A DNA stretch of 64,000 nt from Geoalkalibacter halelectricus (GTDB lineage: Bacteria; Desulfobacterota; Desulfuromonadia; Desulfuromonadales; Geoalkalibacteraceae), in contig NZ_CP092109.1 in the NCBI RefSeq assembly GCF_025263685.1, forward strand, positions 2,109,001-2,173,000, read 5' to 3'. Positions 44,981 to 53,998 of this stretch are shown here, piece by piece. Below the pieces are notes generated by a model that saw only the letters and a program-made list of their open reading frames with translations, was not told the origin of the DNA and did no database searches. Each line of letters opens with the position of its first letter. The first letter of the stretch is position 1. Both the position numbers and the translations under genes were made by a program.

Positions 44981-46912
44981 ATGGATTCCTCGCCCAAGAC
45001 CATTCGCCATCCTTTGCGCATCACCCTGGGCTATGTTCTGGCGGCGCTGCTCTGGATCTTTTTCTCCGACCGCGTCGTCTATCTGTTTATCGACGACCCG
45101 GCCTGGCTGAACCTGGTGCAAAGCACTAAGGGGATGCTGTTCGTCGCCGTGACCGGCGCCCTGTTGTATCTGCTGCTGCACCGCCGCCAGGCGCAGGCCC
45201 TCGCCTTGGGCGAAGCGCGCATCAAGGATGCCCTGGCGGATCTCTCCCGGCGGCTGCTCGATCCGCGGGCGAGCCTGCGGGAGGTGGCCGACGCCGTCAA
45301 GGCCCAGGCCACGGCCCTCACCGGCAGCCACCACGGCTTTGTCGCCATCATCGATCCCGCCACCCGCGACCATGTCCATTTCAGTCTCTCGGCCATGATG
45401 GATCCCGATTGCCGCATGCCCGCCGAGGGCGGCCTGACCACCTTTCCCTGCACCTCCCAGGGGAAGTATCCGGGTCTGTGCGGCGAGGCTCTCAATCGGC
45501 GGCGGGGCTTTTTCACCAACCGGCCCGCCGACGAACCCGCCTTCGGGCGGCTGCCGCCCGGCCATCTGCCGGTGGCGCGCTTCATGGCCGTGCCGGTGTA
45601 TCTCGGCGAGGAGGTGGTGGGCCAGATCGCCGTGGCCAACGGTGCCGTCCCCTATGATGAGCAGGATCTCAAAACCCTGAGTCGCCTCGCCGATCTTTTC
45701 GCCCTGGGCATTCAGAAGATGTTCTATGAACGCGACCTGCAGGAGGCGCGCCGCCGCGCCGAGGCGGCCAGTCGCGCCAAGAGCGAATTTCTCGCCAACA
45801 TGAGCCATGAAATCCGCACCCCCATGACCGCGGTGCTCGGCATGCTGGAGCTATTGCAGGAGTCGCCCCTGGAGGCGCGACAAAAGGAATGCGCCGACAT
45901 CGCCCAGTCCGCGGGGGAGAATCTGCTGCGGTTGCTCAACGACATCCTCGATGTCTCGCGCATGGACGCCGGCAGCCTCAGTTTGTGCAACGAACCCATG
46001 GATTTGGCGGAATTGCTTGAGAGTTCCGTGGCGCTGTTTGGACAGGCGGCGCGGGAAAAGCACCTGGAACTGCACACCCATCTCGATGAGCGTTTGCCGA
46101 CCCTGGTCATGGGCGACGCCGTGCGCCTGCGCCAGGTCTTGTTCAATCTCCTCGGCAACGCGGTCAAATTCACGCCCCAGGGGCGAGTCGAAGTCAGGCT
46201 GGACAAGGATGACGCCGGAGACGGCGAGGATCGGGTGGGTGTGCGCCTGACGGTGGCCGATACGGGGGTGGGCATCGCGCCGGACATGCAGCGACGCATC
46301 TTCGACCCCTTCACCCAGGAGGACGGTACCTATCAGCGGCGTTATCAGGGCAGCGGCCTGGGCTTGACCATCGTGCAACGCTTGACGGCTCTGATGGGCG
46401 GCGAGACGACCCTGGAGAGCGAGCCGGGCGCTGGAACTCGGGTCAGCGTGCGGCTGGTCATGCCGGTGGCGGCCGCGGCGTTGCACGCTCCGCCTGAAAT
46501 CGTCGCCCCGGAGTCGGCCCGCGGACCGGCCCTGCGCATCCTTCTGGCCGAGGACAACCCCGTCAACCGCACCCTGATGGTGCGGGTGCTGGGCAAAAGA
46601 GGCCACCAGGTCACCTGCGCCGCCAACGGCGAGGAGGCTTTGAGCGCCTTGGCGCGGCAGGATTTCGATCTCATCGTCATGGATGTGCAGATGCCGGTCA
46701 TGGACGGCCTGGCCGCCACCCGCGCCATTCGCGCCGATCGCTCCGGAGCCTTTGATCCGGGAATTCCCATTCTCGCCCTGACCGCCCACGCCATGAGCGG
46801 CGACCGCGAAACCATCCTTGCCGCCGGGCTCGACGCTTATGTGGCCAAGCCGGTTGATTTCGATGAATTCTTCCGCACCCTCCACGCCCTGGTCCCCGCT
46901 CAGGGCTCCTGA
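44981..46912 (+). CDS. Hybrid sensor histidine kinase with GAF domain
   Basis: A 643-residue membrane kinase with two N-terminal helices (residues 12-35 and 47-70), a GAF-type sensor (about 90-245; the segment with MPAEGGLTTFPCTSQGKYP resembles GAF_2 domains that sense small ligands), HisKA with ANMSHEIRTPMTAVLGM (phospho-acceptor His), HATPase_c (LFNLLGNAVKFTP, DTGVGIAPDM, GSGLGLTIV) and a C-terminal receiver (LLAEDNPVNR, phospho-acceptor in VMDVQMPVMDG, Lys in AKPVDF). It lies 134 bp after the GGDEF/EAL gene. Its 3' end overlaps the convergent transporter gene by 13 bp. Confidence 0.93.
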   Translation: MDSSPKTIRHPLRITLGYVLAALLWIFFSDRVVYLFIDDPAWLNLVQSTKGMLFVAVTGALLYLLLHRRQAQALALGEARIKDALADLSRRLLDPRASLREVADAVKAQATALTGSHHGFVAIIDPATRDHVHFSLSAMMDPDCRMPAEGGLTTFPCTSQGKYPGLCGEALNRRRGFFTNRPADEPAFGRLPPGHLPVARFMAVPVYLGEEVVGQIAVANGAVPYDEQDLKTLSRLADLFALGIQKMFYERDLQEARRRAEAASRAKSEFLANMSHEIRTPMTAVLGMLELLQESPLEARQKECADIAQSAGENLLRLLNDILDVSRMDAGSLSLCNEPMDLAELLESSVALFGQAAREKHLELHTHLDERLPTLVMGDAVRLRQVLFNLLGNAVKFTPQGRVEVRLDKDDAGDGEDRVGVRLTVADTGVGIAPDMQRRIFDPFTQEDGTYQRRYQGSGLGLTIVQRLTALMGGETTLESEPGAGTRVSVRLVMPVAAAALHAPPEIVAPESARGPALRILLAEDNPVNRTLMVRVLGKRGHQVTCAANGEEALSALARQDFDLIVMDVQMPVMDGLAATRAIRADRSGAFDPGIPILALTAHAMSGDRETILAAGLDAYVAKPVDFDEFFRTLHALVPAQGS

Positions 46913-48564
46913 ACCGGCGTCTTTTCTTCCCCGTCCGCCTCCGCGGCGGGTTTTTCCTCCTCCATGTACGCATGCAGGCTGCGCAGGTAGCGCGCGGCCT
47001 TGTCGGCCTGTTCGGCCAGGCGGCGGATGTTGCTCAGGTTGTCGAGTTCCTCGACCAGGCGGCGCACCGGCACCCGACCTTCGGCCCCGGCGCGCAGCAG
47101 TCGGCTTTTGAGGGACTGGTAGGCCTCCTGCAGCTCCTTCATGGCCTCGGCATCGGGTGTTTCGGCCGCCGGGCGATCCAAATCCGTGAGCAGGCGCACC
47201 ACCCGGCTCTTGAAGGCGCCGATGTCCGCCGCCAATTCGCCGTGGCCGAGATCGCCGAGGCGGTGCTGCGCCTGGCCGATGAGCACCGCCAACTCGCTCA
47301 TTTCACTGTGATAGCGCGAGACGCGCAGCCCGTTGGGCAGCACTTCAGCAAGTGCCGGGGGCAGGTTGCTCTGCTGCATGCGGTTGCTGAACTCGCCGAT
47401 GGCTTCGATCAAGCGGTCCGCCGTTGCGCGCTCCTCCTCGAGGTGGTGCGCCGCGACCTTTTCACTGCTGATGGCCTCGCGGGCCATGCCGCGCACCATC
47501 GTCCCGAGGCGCGCCAGCTCCCGGGTCAGGGCCTGCAAGGCCAAAATCGGGGTGGCGACCAGGGTGCGGTCGAGGTACTGGGGTTGTGCCTCGTCCTTTT
47601 CCCCGCGTACGAAGCGGGTGTTGAGAAAGCGCACCAGCAGCCCGGTCAGGGGCCAGAGCAGCAAAACGCCAAGGACATTGAAGATGGTGTGAAACATGGC
47701 CAATTGGGTGGCCGGACCGACGCCGACGTCGAGCAGGTTCTGTCCGCCGGCGAGCAGGGCGAGGATCACCGGCAGCAGCACCAGCGCCACTACCCCGGTG
47801 ATCAGGTTGAAGGCGATGTGGGCGGCCGCCACCCGTTTGGCGTTGGCGGTGGCGCCGAGCACCACCAGCAGTGCCGTCAAAGTGGTGCCGACGTTGGCGC
47901 CGATGACCATGGCCGCCGCATTGGGAACCTCGACCACGCCGCCGGCCGCCGAGGTCAGGATGATGGCCAGGGCGGCGCTGGAGGATTGCAGCAGCACCGT
48001 GAGCAGAAAACCCGCGCCGACGAAGGCGGCCAGGGCCAGCGGGCCGCTGCCGGCGATGGCGGTGAATTCAAGGCTCTGGCCCAGGGCGCCGAAGGCGTTC
48101 TTGAGCACATCGAGGCCGCTGAAGAACAGCCCGAATCCCGCCAGGGCCTCGCCCAAACGTCCCGCGCGCCGCTCGCCGCGAAACATCCGCAGGAACATGC
48201 CGACGCCGATGGCCGGCAGGGCCAGGGCCTGGATGTTGAAGTCGATGCCCACCGCCGCCACCAGCCAGCCGGTCATGGTGGTGCCGATGTTGGTGCCGTA
48301 GACCAGGGTCAGGGCCTGACGCAGGCTCATCAGCCCGGCGTTGACGAAGCCGATGGTGGCCACGGTGACCATGGCCGAGGCCTGCACCATGGCGGTGATG
48401 AGGGCGCCCGAGAGAATGCCGCGCAGGGGGGTGCGCGTCGAGCGCGCGAGAATGTCGCGCAGGGCGTGGCCGGCGGCGTATTTGAAACCGTCGGTCATCA
48501 AGCGCATGCCGAGGATGAACAGGCCGATGCCGCCGAGCAGACTGCCGAGCATGGACAGGGTCAC
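46900..48564 (-). CDS. Na/Pi cotransporter family protein with PhoU-like tail
   Basis: A 554-residue protein starting at GTG with GGGAG upstream. The N-terminal 310 residues form the two inverted NptA/PF02690 repeats, with SGALITAMVQASAMVTV and TVLLQSSSAALAIILTSAAGG (QSSS sodium/phosphate motif intact only in the second repeat). The C-terminal 200 residues are helical and PhoU-like (ISSEKVAAHHLEEERATADRLIEAIGEFSNRM). Likely sodium-coupled phosphate transport across the inner membrane, inferred from the family. Confidence 0.9.
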   Translation of the reverse strand: MTLSMLGSLLGGIGLFILGMRLMTDGFKYAAGHALRDILARSTRTPLRGILSGALITAMVQASAMVTVATIGFVNAGLMSLRQALTLVYGTNIGTTMTGWLVAAVGIDFNIQALALPAIGVGMFLRMFRGERRAGRLGEALAGFGLFFSGLDVLKNAFGALGQSLEFTAIAGSGPLALAAFVGAGFLLTVLLQSSSAALAIILTSAAGGVVEVPNAAAMVIGANVGTTLTALLVVLGATANAKRVAAAHIAFNLITGVVALVLLPVILALLAGGQNLLDVGVGPATQLAMFHTIFNVLGVLLLWPLTGLLVRFLNTRFVRGEKDEAQPQYLDRTLVATPILALQALTRELARLGTMVRGMAREAISSEKVAAHHLEEERATADRLIEAIGEFSNRMQQSNLPPALAEVLPNGLRVSRYHSEMSELAVLIGQAQHRLGDLGHGELAADIGAFKSRVVRLLTDLDRPAAETPDAEAMKELQEAYQSLKSRLLRAGAEGRVPVRRLVEELDNLSNIRRLAEQADKAARYLRSLHAYMEEEKPAAEADGEEKTPVQEP

Positions 48565-48619
48565 GAATTCACTCCCGGGACAGGATCAGATGAAGGAGCC
48601 AGGTGGGTCACGCGACGCC

Positions 48620-49180
48620 TTACCACCAAGGGTACCGCCAGCCGAACGGATAGGGGTGGTAGGGGTAATTAAACGGGTGATAGGGATAATAGGGATGGCC
48701 GTAGGGGCGATGCAACCAGGGGTCGGGCCAGGCCTCCTGGCGCGGCCACAGGTAGATGGCGCGCAGTCGCAGCAGCGGGTAACGGTAGGTCTTCTCGCCC
48801 AGGGGCAAGGCCGCTTCGCCCGCCACCACGCCGGTCAGGGTCACCTGGCGGCCCTTTTCGTAGAGCGCCGGGTCAAGGACGCGCTCGGTCTGGGCCAAAA
48901 AGCGTCCGGCCTGTTCATCGGCGCGCAGGGGACGCCCCCAACGATCCAGGGTGTAGCTCAAGATCTCCAGGCGCGAACCCTCGCGCGTCACCGCGTGATC
49001 GACAATCAGCCCGCCGACCAGCAGGGTGCTGCCTTCATGCTCCGCCACCGCTTCTCGGACAGTGCGCAGATCCAGGTAGGGATCCACCTCCCGGCGCGCC
49101 TCGGGGGGCAACACATGGGTGCAGCCGACCGCCGCCGACAACACCAGCAGCAGAATCACGCGCCAAAGAATTTTGCTCAT
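48620..49180 (-). CDS. Slp-family outer membrane lipoprotein
   Basis: A 186-residue lipoprotein with lipobox SAAVGC, an Slp-like core (DPYLDLRTVREAVAEHEGSTLLVGGLIVD, LEILSYTLDRWGRPL, YEKGRQVTLTGVVAG) and a Tyr/Pro/His-rich C-terminal tail of about 40 residues (PYGHPYYPYHPF). The ATG at 49,180 is preceded by GAGGAA; the next ATG upstream has no such site. Slp proteins are induced on starvation in E. coli; the role here is unknown. Confidence 0.85.
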   Translation of the reverse strand: MSKILWRVILLLVLSAAVGCTHVLPPEARREVDPYLDLRTVREAVAEHEGSTLLVGGLIVDHAVTREGSRLEILSYTLDRWGRPLRADEQAGRFLAQTERVLDPALYEKGRQVTLTGVVAGEAALPLGEKTYRYPLLRLRAIYLWPRQEAWPDPWLHRPYGHPYYPYHPFNYPYHPYPFGWRYPWW

Positions 49181-49269
49181 GGGTTTGTTCCTCATACTTT
49201 CATTTTACTGCTGCCTGTCGCACCTGCAAGTGCCCGGACGCGGTCAGCGCCGTTGGTCTAAGATTTTTC

Positions 49270-49297
49270 TAAACTCTTTGGCATAGCGCGCCGATAA
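49270..49297 (+). promoter_or_regulatory. Sigma-28 (FliA) flagellar promoter
   Basis: TAAA at 49,270 and a perfect GCCGATAA at 49,290-49,297 are 16 bp apart; the enteric consensus is TAAA-N15-GCCGATAA. It lies about 85 bp upstream of fliD and should drive the fliD-fliS-fliT-like-pilZ operon late in flagellar assembly. Confidence 0.85.
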
Positions 49298-49383
49298 GCA
49301 CTTCGAAAGGGCGTGCCCGGCGGTGCGCCGAGCGCCTACGAGCAGCGGGAGGGACGCCCCCCGCGAACCCAAGGGAGCACAGC

Positions 49384-50730
49384 ATGTCCATACAGATCGG
49401 CGGTCTGGCCACCGGGCTCGACACCAATTCCCTCATCTCCCAGCTCCTGAAAGCCGAACGCAAGCCCATCGAGCGGCTCGAGCGCGACCGCAGCTTCCTG
49501 CGCACGCGGCTTAGCGCGTTCACCGACCTGGACAAAAAGCTGCGCGACCTCATGGCCAAGGCCGAGGGGCTGGATTCGGCGCGCAAGCTGGTCGCCAACC
49601 AAGCCACCCCGGCGTCCGAGGAGTATTTCAAGGTCAGCGCCTCGGCCACCGCCATGCCGGGCAGCTACAACATCAACGTGGTGAGCCTGGCCAAGCGCGC
49701 AAAGGAAGTCACCCAGGGCTACGCCGACATCAGCGCCAAGGAATTCGGCACCGGCAGCCTCAGCGTGCAGGTCGGCAGCGGCGAGGCGGTGCAGATTCAG
49801 ATCGATGAGAACAACAATTCCCTCGGCGGCATCCGCGACGCCATCAATGCCGCGGGGGCCGGCGTCAAGGCCGCCATCATCAACGACGGCGATCCCGACA
49901 ATCCCTATCGCCTGGTGATCACCGCCGACGATGCCGGCACTCCCGTTGAACTGAGCGCCGGCCTGAGCGGCGGCAGCTACGCCGATCCGCTCTTCACCCA
50001 GACCCAGGAAGGCACCCGCGCGCACATCCAGGTCGACGGCATCGACATCTACCGCACCAGCAACACCATCACCGAGGCCATCCCCGGGGTGACCATCGAC
50101 CTGCTCAAGGAACACGGCGACGCGACGGCGAGCACCGGCCTGCAAGTCGATCTGGATGTGGACGCCGTGGAGAAAAAGATCCGCGAATTCGTCACCGCCT
50201 ACAACGACATCATCTCCTTTGTCGCCAAGCAAAACGACGCCAGTTGGGGGCGTGATGCCGGCATGCAGGCGCCGCGGCGCAACCTGCAGATGATGGTAAG
50301 CAGCGCCATCGGCGGCGACAACAGCCTGCAGGCCCTCACCCAGTTGGGCATGGAAACCCAGCGCGACGGCAGCCTGCGCGTCGACGCCACCAAGCTCAAG
50401 GACGCCATTCGCAACGATCTCGACGGAGTGATCGGACTGTTCGCCGGCAGCGGCGAGGTCGAAGGCGTGGCCGTCAAGTTCAAGGATTACCTCAAGGGCG
50501 TGACGGATCGCTCCAACGGCATCCTCGCCGGACGCAAGCAGATGACCGACAGCAGCCTGCGGCGCATCGACCAGCAGATCGAACGCCAGGAACTGCGCCT
50601 GGAGCAACGCGAGCGCACCCTGCGCGCCCAGTTTACCGCCATGGAAGAGCTGGTCAGCGCCATGAGCGCCACCAGCAGCTATCTTATGCAGCAGATGTCC
50701 ATGATTTCCAGCCTCGGGAGTAAAAAATAA
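49384..50730 (+). CDS. fliD: Flagellar filament cap protein FliD
   Basis: This 448-residue protein is secreted to the filament tip where it caps flagellin assembly. The N-terminal ISIQIGGLATGLDTNSLI-type D0 helix and the C-terminal coiled coil (QQIERQELRLEQRERTLRAQF) are diagnostic, with a FliD N and C domain pair between. AAGGGAG precedes the ATG and a sigma-28 promoter is upstream. Its last base overlaps the fliS start. Confidence 0.95.
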   Translation: MSIQIGGLATGLDTNSLISQLLKAERKPIERLERDRSFLRTRLSAFTDLDKKLRDLMAKAEGLDSARKLVANQATPASEEYFKVSASATAMPGSYNINVVSLAKRAKEVTQGYADISAKEFGTGSLSVQVGSGEAVQIQIDENNNSLGGIRDAINAAGAGVKAAIINDGDPDNPYRLVITADDAGTPVELSAGLSGGSYADPLFTQTQEGTRAHIQVDGIDIYRTSNTITEAIPGVTIDLLKEHGDATASTGLQVDLDVDAVEKKIREFVTAYNDIISFVAKQNDASWGRDAGMQAPRRNLQMMVSSAIGGDNSLQALTQLGMETQRDGSLRVDATKLKDAIRNDLDGVIGLFAGSGEVEGVAVKFKDYLKGVTDRSNGILAGRKQMTDSSLRRIDQQIERQELRLEQRERTLRAQFTAMEELVSAMSATSSYLMQQMSMISSLGSKK

Positions 50731-51155
50731 TGAACGCCTACTTCAACCAGTATCGCAACACCCAGGTGCAGACCGCTTCGCCCGAGCAGATTCTGGTGAT
50801 GCTCTACGACGGCGCCATCCGCTTTCTCAATCAGGCCTGCGTCGCCATGGAGAGCGACGAGCGCGACGTCAAGATCAAGAATCTCGACAAGGCCCTGGCC
50901 ATCATCGCCGAACTCAGCGCCACCCTCGATCATGAGATCGGCGGTGAAATCGCCGCCAACCTGGCCGCCCTCTACGACTTCATGATGCGCGAGATCCCCC
51001 GCGCCAACGTCAAAAACGATCCCAAGGTCTTGCAGCCGGTGATCAACATCCTCGCCGAGTTGCGCGAGGCCTGGGTGCAGGCCGCCGAAATCGTGCGCAA
51101 GGAACGCGCCGGCCAGGCCCCCGAGCAGCCGCAACTGGCCGCCACTGCATACTAA
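50730..51155 (+). CDS. fliS: Flagellin export chaperone FliS
   Basis: This 141-residue helical protein binds the flagellin C-terminus before export. NAYFNQYRNTQVQTASPEQILVMLYDGAI is the family signature. A short Ala/Gln-rich tail extends past the usual end. It is directly coupled to fliD (TAATGA). Confidence 0.96.
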   Translation: MNAYFNQYRNTQVQTASPEQILVMLYDGAIRFLNQACVAMESDERDVKIKNLDKALAIIAELSATLDHEIGGEIAANLAALYDFMMREIPRANVKNDPKVLQPVINILAELREAWVQAAEIVRKERAGQAPEQPQLAATAY

Positions 51156-51227
51156 CCACTACTCGCACCCTGGCCCCGGCGGCTGAAGCCGCTGGACGAA
51201 TTTTCACCGACCTGCCGAGAGAATGCC

Positions 51228-51641
51228 GTGACTCTTGCCGATTTGCCTCAGGCCGTGGAGGCTTCCACGCGCCACTATGCCGATATGCTCGCCGCCCTGG
51301 CGCGCTTCGATGCCGAAGCGGCCGCCGTTACGCCCGAAACCCTGAGCGCCTTTGCCGAGGAGCTGCACGAGCGCCGTCGTCGGGTCGAAGTGTTCGATCG
51401 CGCCATCGCCGTCCTGCTGCCGGATTGCGACGTCGATTCGCGACTGGCCGCGGCCCTCGAACGGCGTTTGGAGCTGATGGAAAAAGTTCGGGACAACAAC
51501 CAGTTGCTCTCTGACAAGATTCGTGGCATGATGTCCGTCGTTTCCAGTGAACTAGCCCAGGCCCGCGGCGGCCGGGCGGCCATGTCGGGTTACCGCGGCG
51601 GGTCGGCCGATCGGGGGTCCATCGTCAGCGGCAATTTCTGA
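51228..51641 (+). CDS. FliT/FlgN-like flagellar chaperone
   Basis: A 137-residue helical protein beginning at a GTG. It has a central RRRRVEVFDRAIAVL helix and a C-terminal VRDNNQLLSDKIRGMMS helix similar to the FliT/FlgN export chaperones, followed by a Gly/Ser-rich flexible tail. Position after fliS is where fliT is commonly found. The assignment rests on position, size and helical pattern rather than strong residue identity. Confidence 0.7.
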   Translation: MTLADLPQAVEASTRHYADMLAALARFDAEAAAVTPETLSAFAEELHERRRRVEVFDRAIAVLLPDCDVDSRLAAALERRLELMEKVRDNNQLLSDKIRGMMSVVSSELAQARGGRAAMSGYRGGSADRGSIVSGNF

Positions 51642-51662
51642 TCGGTTATCCCTCGCGCTCCC

Positions 51663-52349
51663 ATGGAAAAGATCTCTCCCCAGGCCGCCCTCCAACACTT
51701 GGGGGGAAGAAAATCCGTCAAGGTCTACCTGCCCACCCGCGGCACCGGCACCCTGCCCTTCGAGGGCATCGCCCAGCCGGTCACCACCAGCGTCATCAAG
51801 GTCAGCTTTCCCCCCGACACCCTGCCGCGCAACATCGATACCGCCGGCGAATTCAAACTGGCCATCGCCGAAGCCGGGCCGAGCATCTCCGTGCACGGCT
51901 ATGTGCGCCAGGTGGTCAATGATCGTCAGGTTCTCCTCGAAGCCGTCGAGGCCTACCAGCACCCGCAAAAGCGTGAGCACTTCCGCATCGACGTCGACGT
52001 GCCGGTCCGTTACTGGCGCTACAGCGACGAGCCCGACTACCGGCCCGAAATTCTGCAATCCCCCACCGAGCGCATCAACCTGAGCGGCGGCGGCATGATG
52101 TTCGTCGCCGAATTCAAGGTGGCGGAAGGGCAAAAGCTGTGTTTCGAACTCAGCATTCCCGGCCCGCCGCGCGAAATCGTGCGCTGCGAGGGCCGCGTGG
52201 TGCGCGTCACCGAGCGCGGCGAATCCGCTTGGGGAGTGGCGGTCCATTTCATCGACCTCGATGACGAGGACCAGGAGACGCTGATTTCCTACTGCTTCTC
52301 CGAGCAGCGCCGGCAACTGCGCACCAAGGTCGAAGTGGCGGGACGGTAA
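51663..52349 (+). CDS. PilZ-domain c-di-GMP-binding protein
   Basis: A 228-residue protein with an N-terminal YcgR-N-like beta domain (residues 10-100) and a C-terminal PilZ domain holding the c-di-GMP motif: KREHFRIDVDVPV (RxxxR) and NLSGGGMMF (D/N-x-SxxG). It follows the flagellar chaperone genes, so it may slow the motor in response to c-di-GMP, as YcgR does; that is inferred. Confidence 0.88.
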   Translation: MEKISPQAALQHLGGRKSVKVYLPTRGTGTLPFEGIAQPVTTSVIKVSFPPDTLPRNIDTAGEFKLAIAEAGPSISVHGYVRQVVNDRQVLLEAVEAYQHPQKREHFRIDVDVPVRYWRYSDEPDYRPEILQSPTERINLSGGGMMFVAEFKVAEGQKLCFELSIPGPPREIVRCEGRVVRVTERGESAWGVAVHFIDLDDEDQETLISYCFSEQRRQLRTKVEVAGR

Positions 52350-52360
52350 GGGAAAATTTG

Positions 52361-52389
52361 TTGACAAGGGGGGGGCGGTTCGGTAGTTT
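52361..52389 (+). promoter_or_regulatory. Sigma-70-type promoter of the polysaccharide export operon
   Basis: A perfect TTGACA and TAGTTT are separated by 17 bp, the spacer including a run of nine or ten G. The Wzi gene starts about 80 bp downstream. Confidence 0.6.
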
Positions 52390-52474
52390 GATCCTTTCTG
52401 AAGTTTAATGTGATGTTTTTTGTAATGTCCTGCCAAGGCCTCCACGCGCCAACTCCCACAAAGGTTGATCGTTC

Positions 52475-53998
52475 GTGAAAAAATGCGTTTTTTTGCTGGT
52501 CGCGGCGCTGCTCGCCTGGGCAACGCCCTGCTTCGCCGTTTCGGTATCCGCGTCCTTGCCCCTCGACAGCTGGGTTTATCCGGCCCTCGACAAGCTTGAA
52601 GGCCTGGGCCTGATCGATTCCTCCCTCAAGGGCAGCCGTCCCTACACCCGACTGGAGGCGGCGCGACTCACCGCGGCCGCCCGGCGCAGCCACTCCCCGG
52701 GCAGCCTGCCCGTTGCCGCCGAGTTGTTGCGGGATCTTGAGCGGGAATTGGGCGGCGAGTTGGCGGAACTGCACGGCAGCCCCGTTGCGAACCACTTTCA
52801 ACCCCTCCGGTCGGCCAGTCTGAGCCATGCCTGGCGCGAGGGAGGCGACTCCACCACCGCCAATCGCACCAACGCCACCCAGTTTGCTCTTGATCCCAAC
52901 CGCCAGGGCCTTAATTTCAGCGAGGGTCACAACGGACAATTGATCCTGGAGAGCGAGGCGCGCTTGTGGCAGCGCCTGCACTTCTCCGCGCGGCCCCTGT
53001 TCGCCGTGCAGGAGCAGGGCACCGACGGCAGCTGGCGGTTGCTCGACGGGCGTGCCGCCCTGGGCCTTGGCCCCCTGGAGGTCTCTTTCGGCCGCCAGTC
53101 TCTGTGGTGGGGGCAGGGGCGCCATGGTTCCCTGGTGCTGAGCAACAACGCCAAGCCCCTGGACATGCTGCGCATTACCAATCCCTCGCCCGTGCTGCTG
53201 CCCTGGGTGTTCAAGTATCTGGGGCCCATGCGCTTTGATGTGTTCTGGAGCGAGCTGGAAAGCGATCGCGTGGTATCCAACCCCTATTTCGCCGGTCTGC
53301 GTCTCAACCTCAAGCCGCTGCCCTGGCTGGAGATCGGCGGCTCGCGCGCGGTGATCTTCGGCGGCGAGGGGCGCCCCGGCATCGACTTGTCCGAGTTCAT
53401 CACCATTCTCGCCGGCAAGAACCTCGAAGGCGGCGAAGACACCAGCAATCAGTTGGCCGCCCTCGATGCACGCCTGAGCCTGCCCTTTTTGTGGAACGCG
53501 GAACTCTACGGCGAGCTTGGCGGCGAGGACGAGGCTGGCGGCTTCATCGCCAAGAAAGCCTTCATCCTCGGCGCCTATCTGCCGCGTATCGAGCCCAGCG
53601 GCCGTTTGGCCCTGCGGGTCGAACACGCCAACCTCGCGTACGAAGGTCATGGTCCGGTGTGGTACCGCCATTCCCAATACCGCTCCGGCTACACCTACCA
53701 GCGCAAGATCCTTGGTCACCACATGGGTGGCGACTCCCGCTCCTGGTATGCCGAACTCTCCGCATTTCTGCCCGGCGGGTTCAGTGCCTCCCTCGATCTT
53801 GACCACCAGCGGCGCGGCTACAGCGATCCGGTGCGCGAAACCCATCTGCAGCCCGGCCTCGGGCTGGCCTGGCAGGCTACGGAGCGGTTGCGCCTGAGCG
53901 GGCGTTACGCCTTTGACCGCGTGCGCAACCTGGAGCAAATTTCCGGACGCAACGAAACCCACCACTTCTCCCTTCTGGCTCTGGACTACCGTTTATGA
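52475..53998 (+). CDS. Capsule assembly Wzi family outer membrane protein
   Basis: A 507-residue beta-barrel protein starting at GTG after AAAGG. Residues 1-20 are a signal peptide (FLLVAALLAWATPCFA). A helical N-terminal region (LDSWVYPALDKLEGLGLI, often seen in this family) precedes alternating-strand barrel segments such as RQSLWWGQGRHGSLVLSNN and the C-terminal FSLLALDYRL strand ending in Leu. Wzi attaches or organises capsule at the cell surface. It overlaps the export gene by 4 bp. Confidence 0.85.
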   Translation: MKKCVFLLVAALLAWATPCFAVSVSASLPLDSWVYPALDKLEGLGLIDSSLKGSRPYTRLEAARLTAAARRSHSPGSLPVAAELLRDLERELGGELAELHGSPVANHFQPLRSASLSHAWREGGDSTTANRTNATQFALDPNRQGLNFSEGHNGQLILESEARLWQRLHFSARPLFAVQEQGTDGSWRLLDGRAALGLGPLEVSFGRQSLWWGQGRHGSLVLSNNAKPLDMLRITNPSPVLLPWVFKYLGPMRFDVFWSELESDRVVSNPYFAGLRLNLKPLPWLEIGGSRAVIFGGEGRPGIDLSEFITILAGKNLEGGEDTSNQLAALDARLSLPFLWNAELYGELGGEDEAGGFIAKKAFILGAYLPRIEPSGRLALRVEHANLAYEGHGPVWYRHSQYRSGYTYQRKILGHHMGGDSRSWYAELSAFLPGGFSASLDLDHQRRGYSDPVRETHLQPGLGLAWQATERLRLSGRYAFDRVRNLEQISGRNETHHFSLLALDYRL

